Below, piece after piece: positions 13,532 through 13,551 of a stretch of DNA of 13,551 nt. Made by a program: the position numbers and the translations under genes. The stretch comes from CAYVMN01 sp964452575 (GTDB taxonomy: Bacteria; Desulfobacterota; DSM-4660; Desulfatiglandales; Desulfatiglandaceae): the NCBI GenBank assembly GCA_964452575.1, contig CAYVMN010000131.1, positions 1 to 13,551 of the forward strand, given 5' to 3'. Under the pieces are notes generated by a model. The model was not told the DNA's origin. It ran no database searches and was given only the letters and a program-made list of their open reading frames with translations. The stretch's first letter is position 1. Each line of letters opens with the position of its first letter.

Positions 13532-13551
13532 ATGAAGTGCCCTCTCCCTGC
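13532..13551 (+). CDS. Possible 5' end of a divergent gene (cut by window edge)
   Basis: The ATG at 13532 is preceded by AGGAGG with 8-base spacing, an excellent ribosome-binding site, and opens M-K-C-P-L-P before the window ends. Nothing can be said of its product. The Shine-Dalgarno sequence and ATG both lie in an inverted repeat (CATAGG at 13515-13520, CCTATG at 13529-13534), which could hide the start in a hairpin. It may equally be a non-coding palindrome. Confidence 0.3.

Noticed and set aside
1..13551. CRISPR arrays, tRNA or rRNA genes, complete insertion sequences
   Set aside because: I saw no regular spaced repeats, no tRNA cloverleaf signature and no transposase. The only repeat is the small inverted pair near 2774-2973.

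Overview
This is bacterial DNA that looks like a Desulfobacterota (deltaproteobacterial, probably sulfate-reducing or syntrophic) genome or MAG contig. The reasons are an hgcAB mercury-methylation pair, many cysteine-rich and Fe-S proteins, DUF2284 and M24 proteins, mixed type II toxin-antitoxin modules, and signs of selenocysteine use. The lineage is an inference from gene content; there is no rRNA or other marker gene here.

Layout. (1) 1-2719, minus strand: a likely three-gene unit of an M24 peptidase-like protein, a DUF2284 cysteine-rich protein, and an aldo/keto reductase with a C-terminal Fe-S motif, cut by the left edge. (2) 2720-3181: a long divergent gap holding an imperfect inverted repeat and an AT-rich tract. 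(3) 3182-5133, plus strand: a translationally coupled MacB-type ABC ATPase and permease with no MacA-like adaptor. (4) 5184-6449, minus strand: decaying toxin-antitoxin genes. These are a MazF/PemK toxin without a full antitoxin, and a VapB-like/VapC-like pair whose toxin has an in-frame TGA. The pair has a recognisable promoter, operator-like palindromes and a terminator. (5) 6619-8268, minus strand: hgcA-hgcB, the corrinoid methyltransferase and ferredoxin that methylate Hg(II). (6) 8342-9271, plus strand: a DUF89/ARMT1-like protein, divergent from hgcA. (7) 9376-13340, minus strand: a tight five-gene run of arsenosugar-associated AhpD-like protein, ArsS radical SAM enzyme, TVP38/TMEM64 membrane protein, alpha/beta hydrolase and ManA. 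(8) 13341-13551: an upstream region with hairpins and perhaps the first codons of a plus-strand gene.

The most striking observation is at the 5' end of hgcA. The hgcA frame continues upstream through one TGA into an open stretch with its own ATG, Shine-Dalgarno sequence and promoter. The TGA lies in a Cys-TGA-Cys-Gly-Gly-Gly context. It is followed by a hairpin whose GU-containing tetraloop and bulged U sit almost where they do in the E. coli fdhF SECIS element. I therefore propose that this HgcA is a selenoprotein with a selenocysteine in an N-terminal Cys-Sec-Cys cluster, which would be a natural ligand for Hg(II). This is inferred from sequence and unproven.

Together, hgcAB and the arsenosugar-type operon suggest a neighbourhood devoted to metal(loid) alkylation and thiol or redox chemistry. 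The toxin-antitoxin remnants between the ABC transporter and hgcAB mark an accessory, recently rearranged junction.
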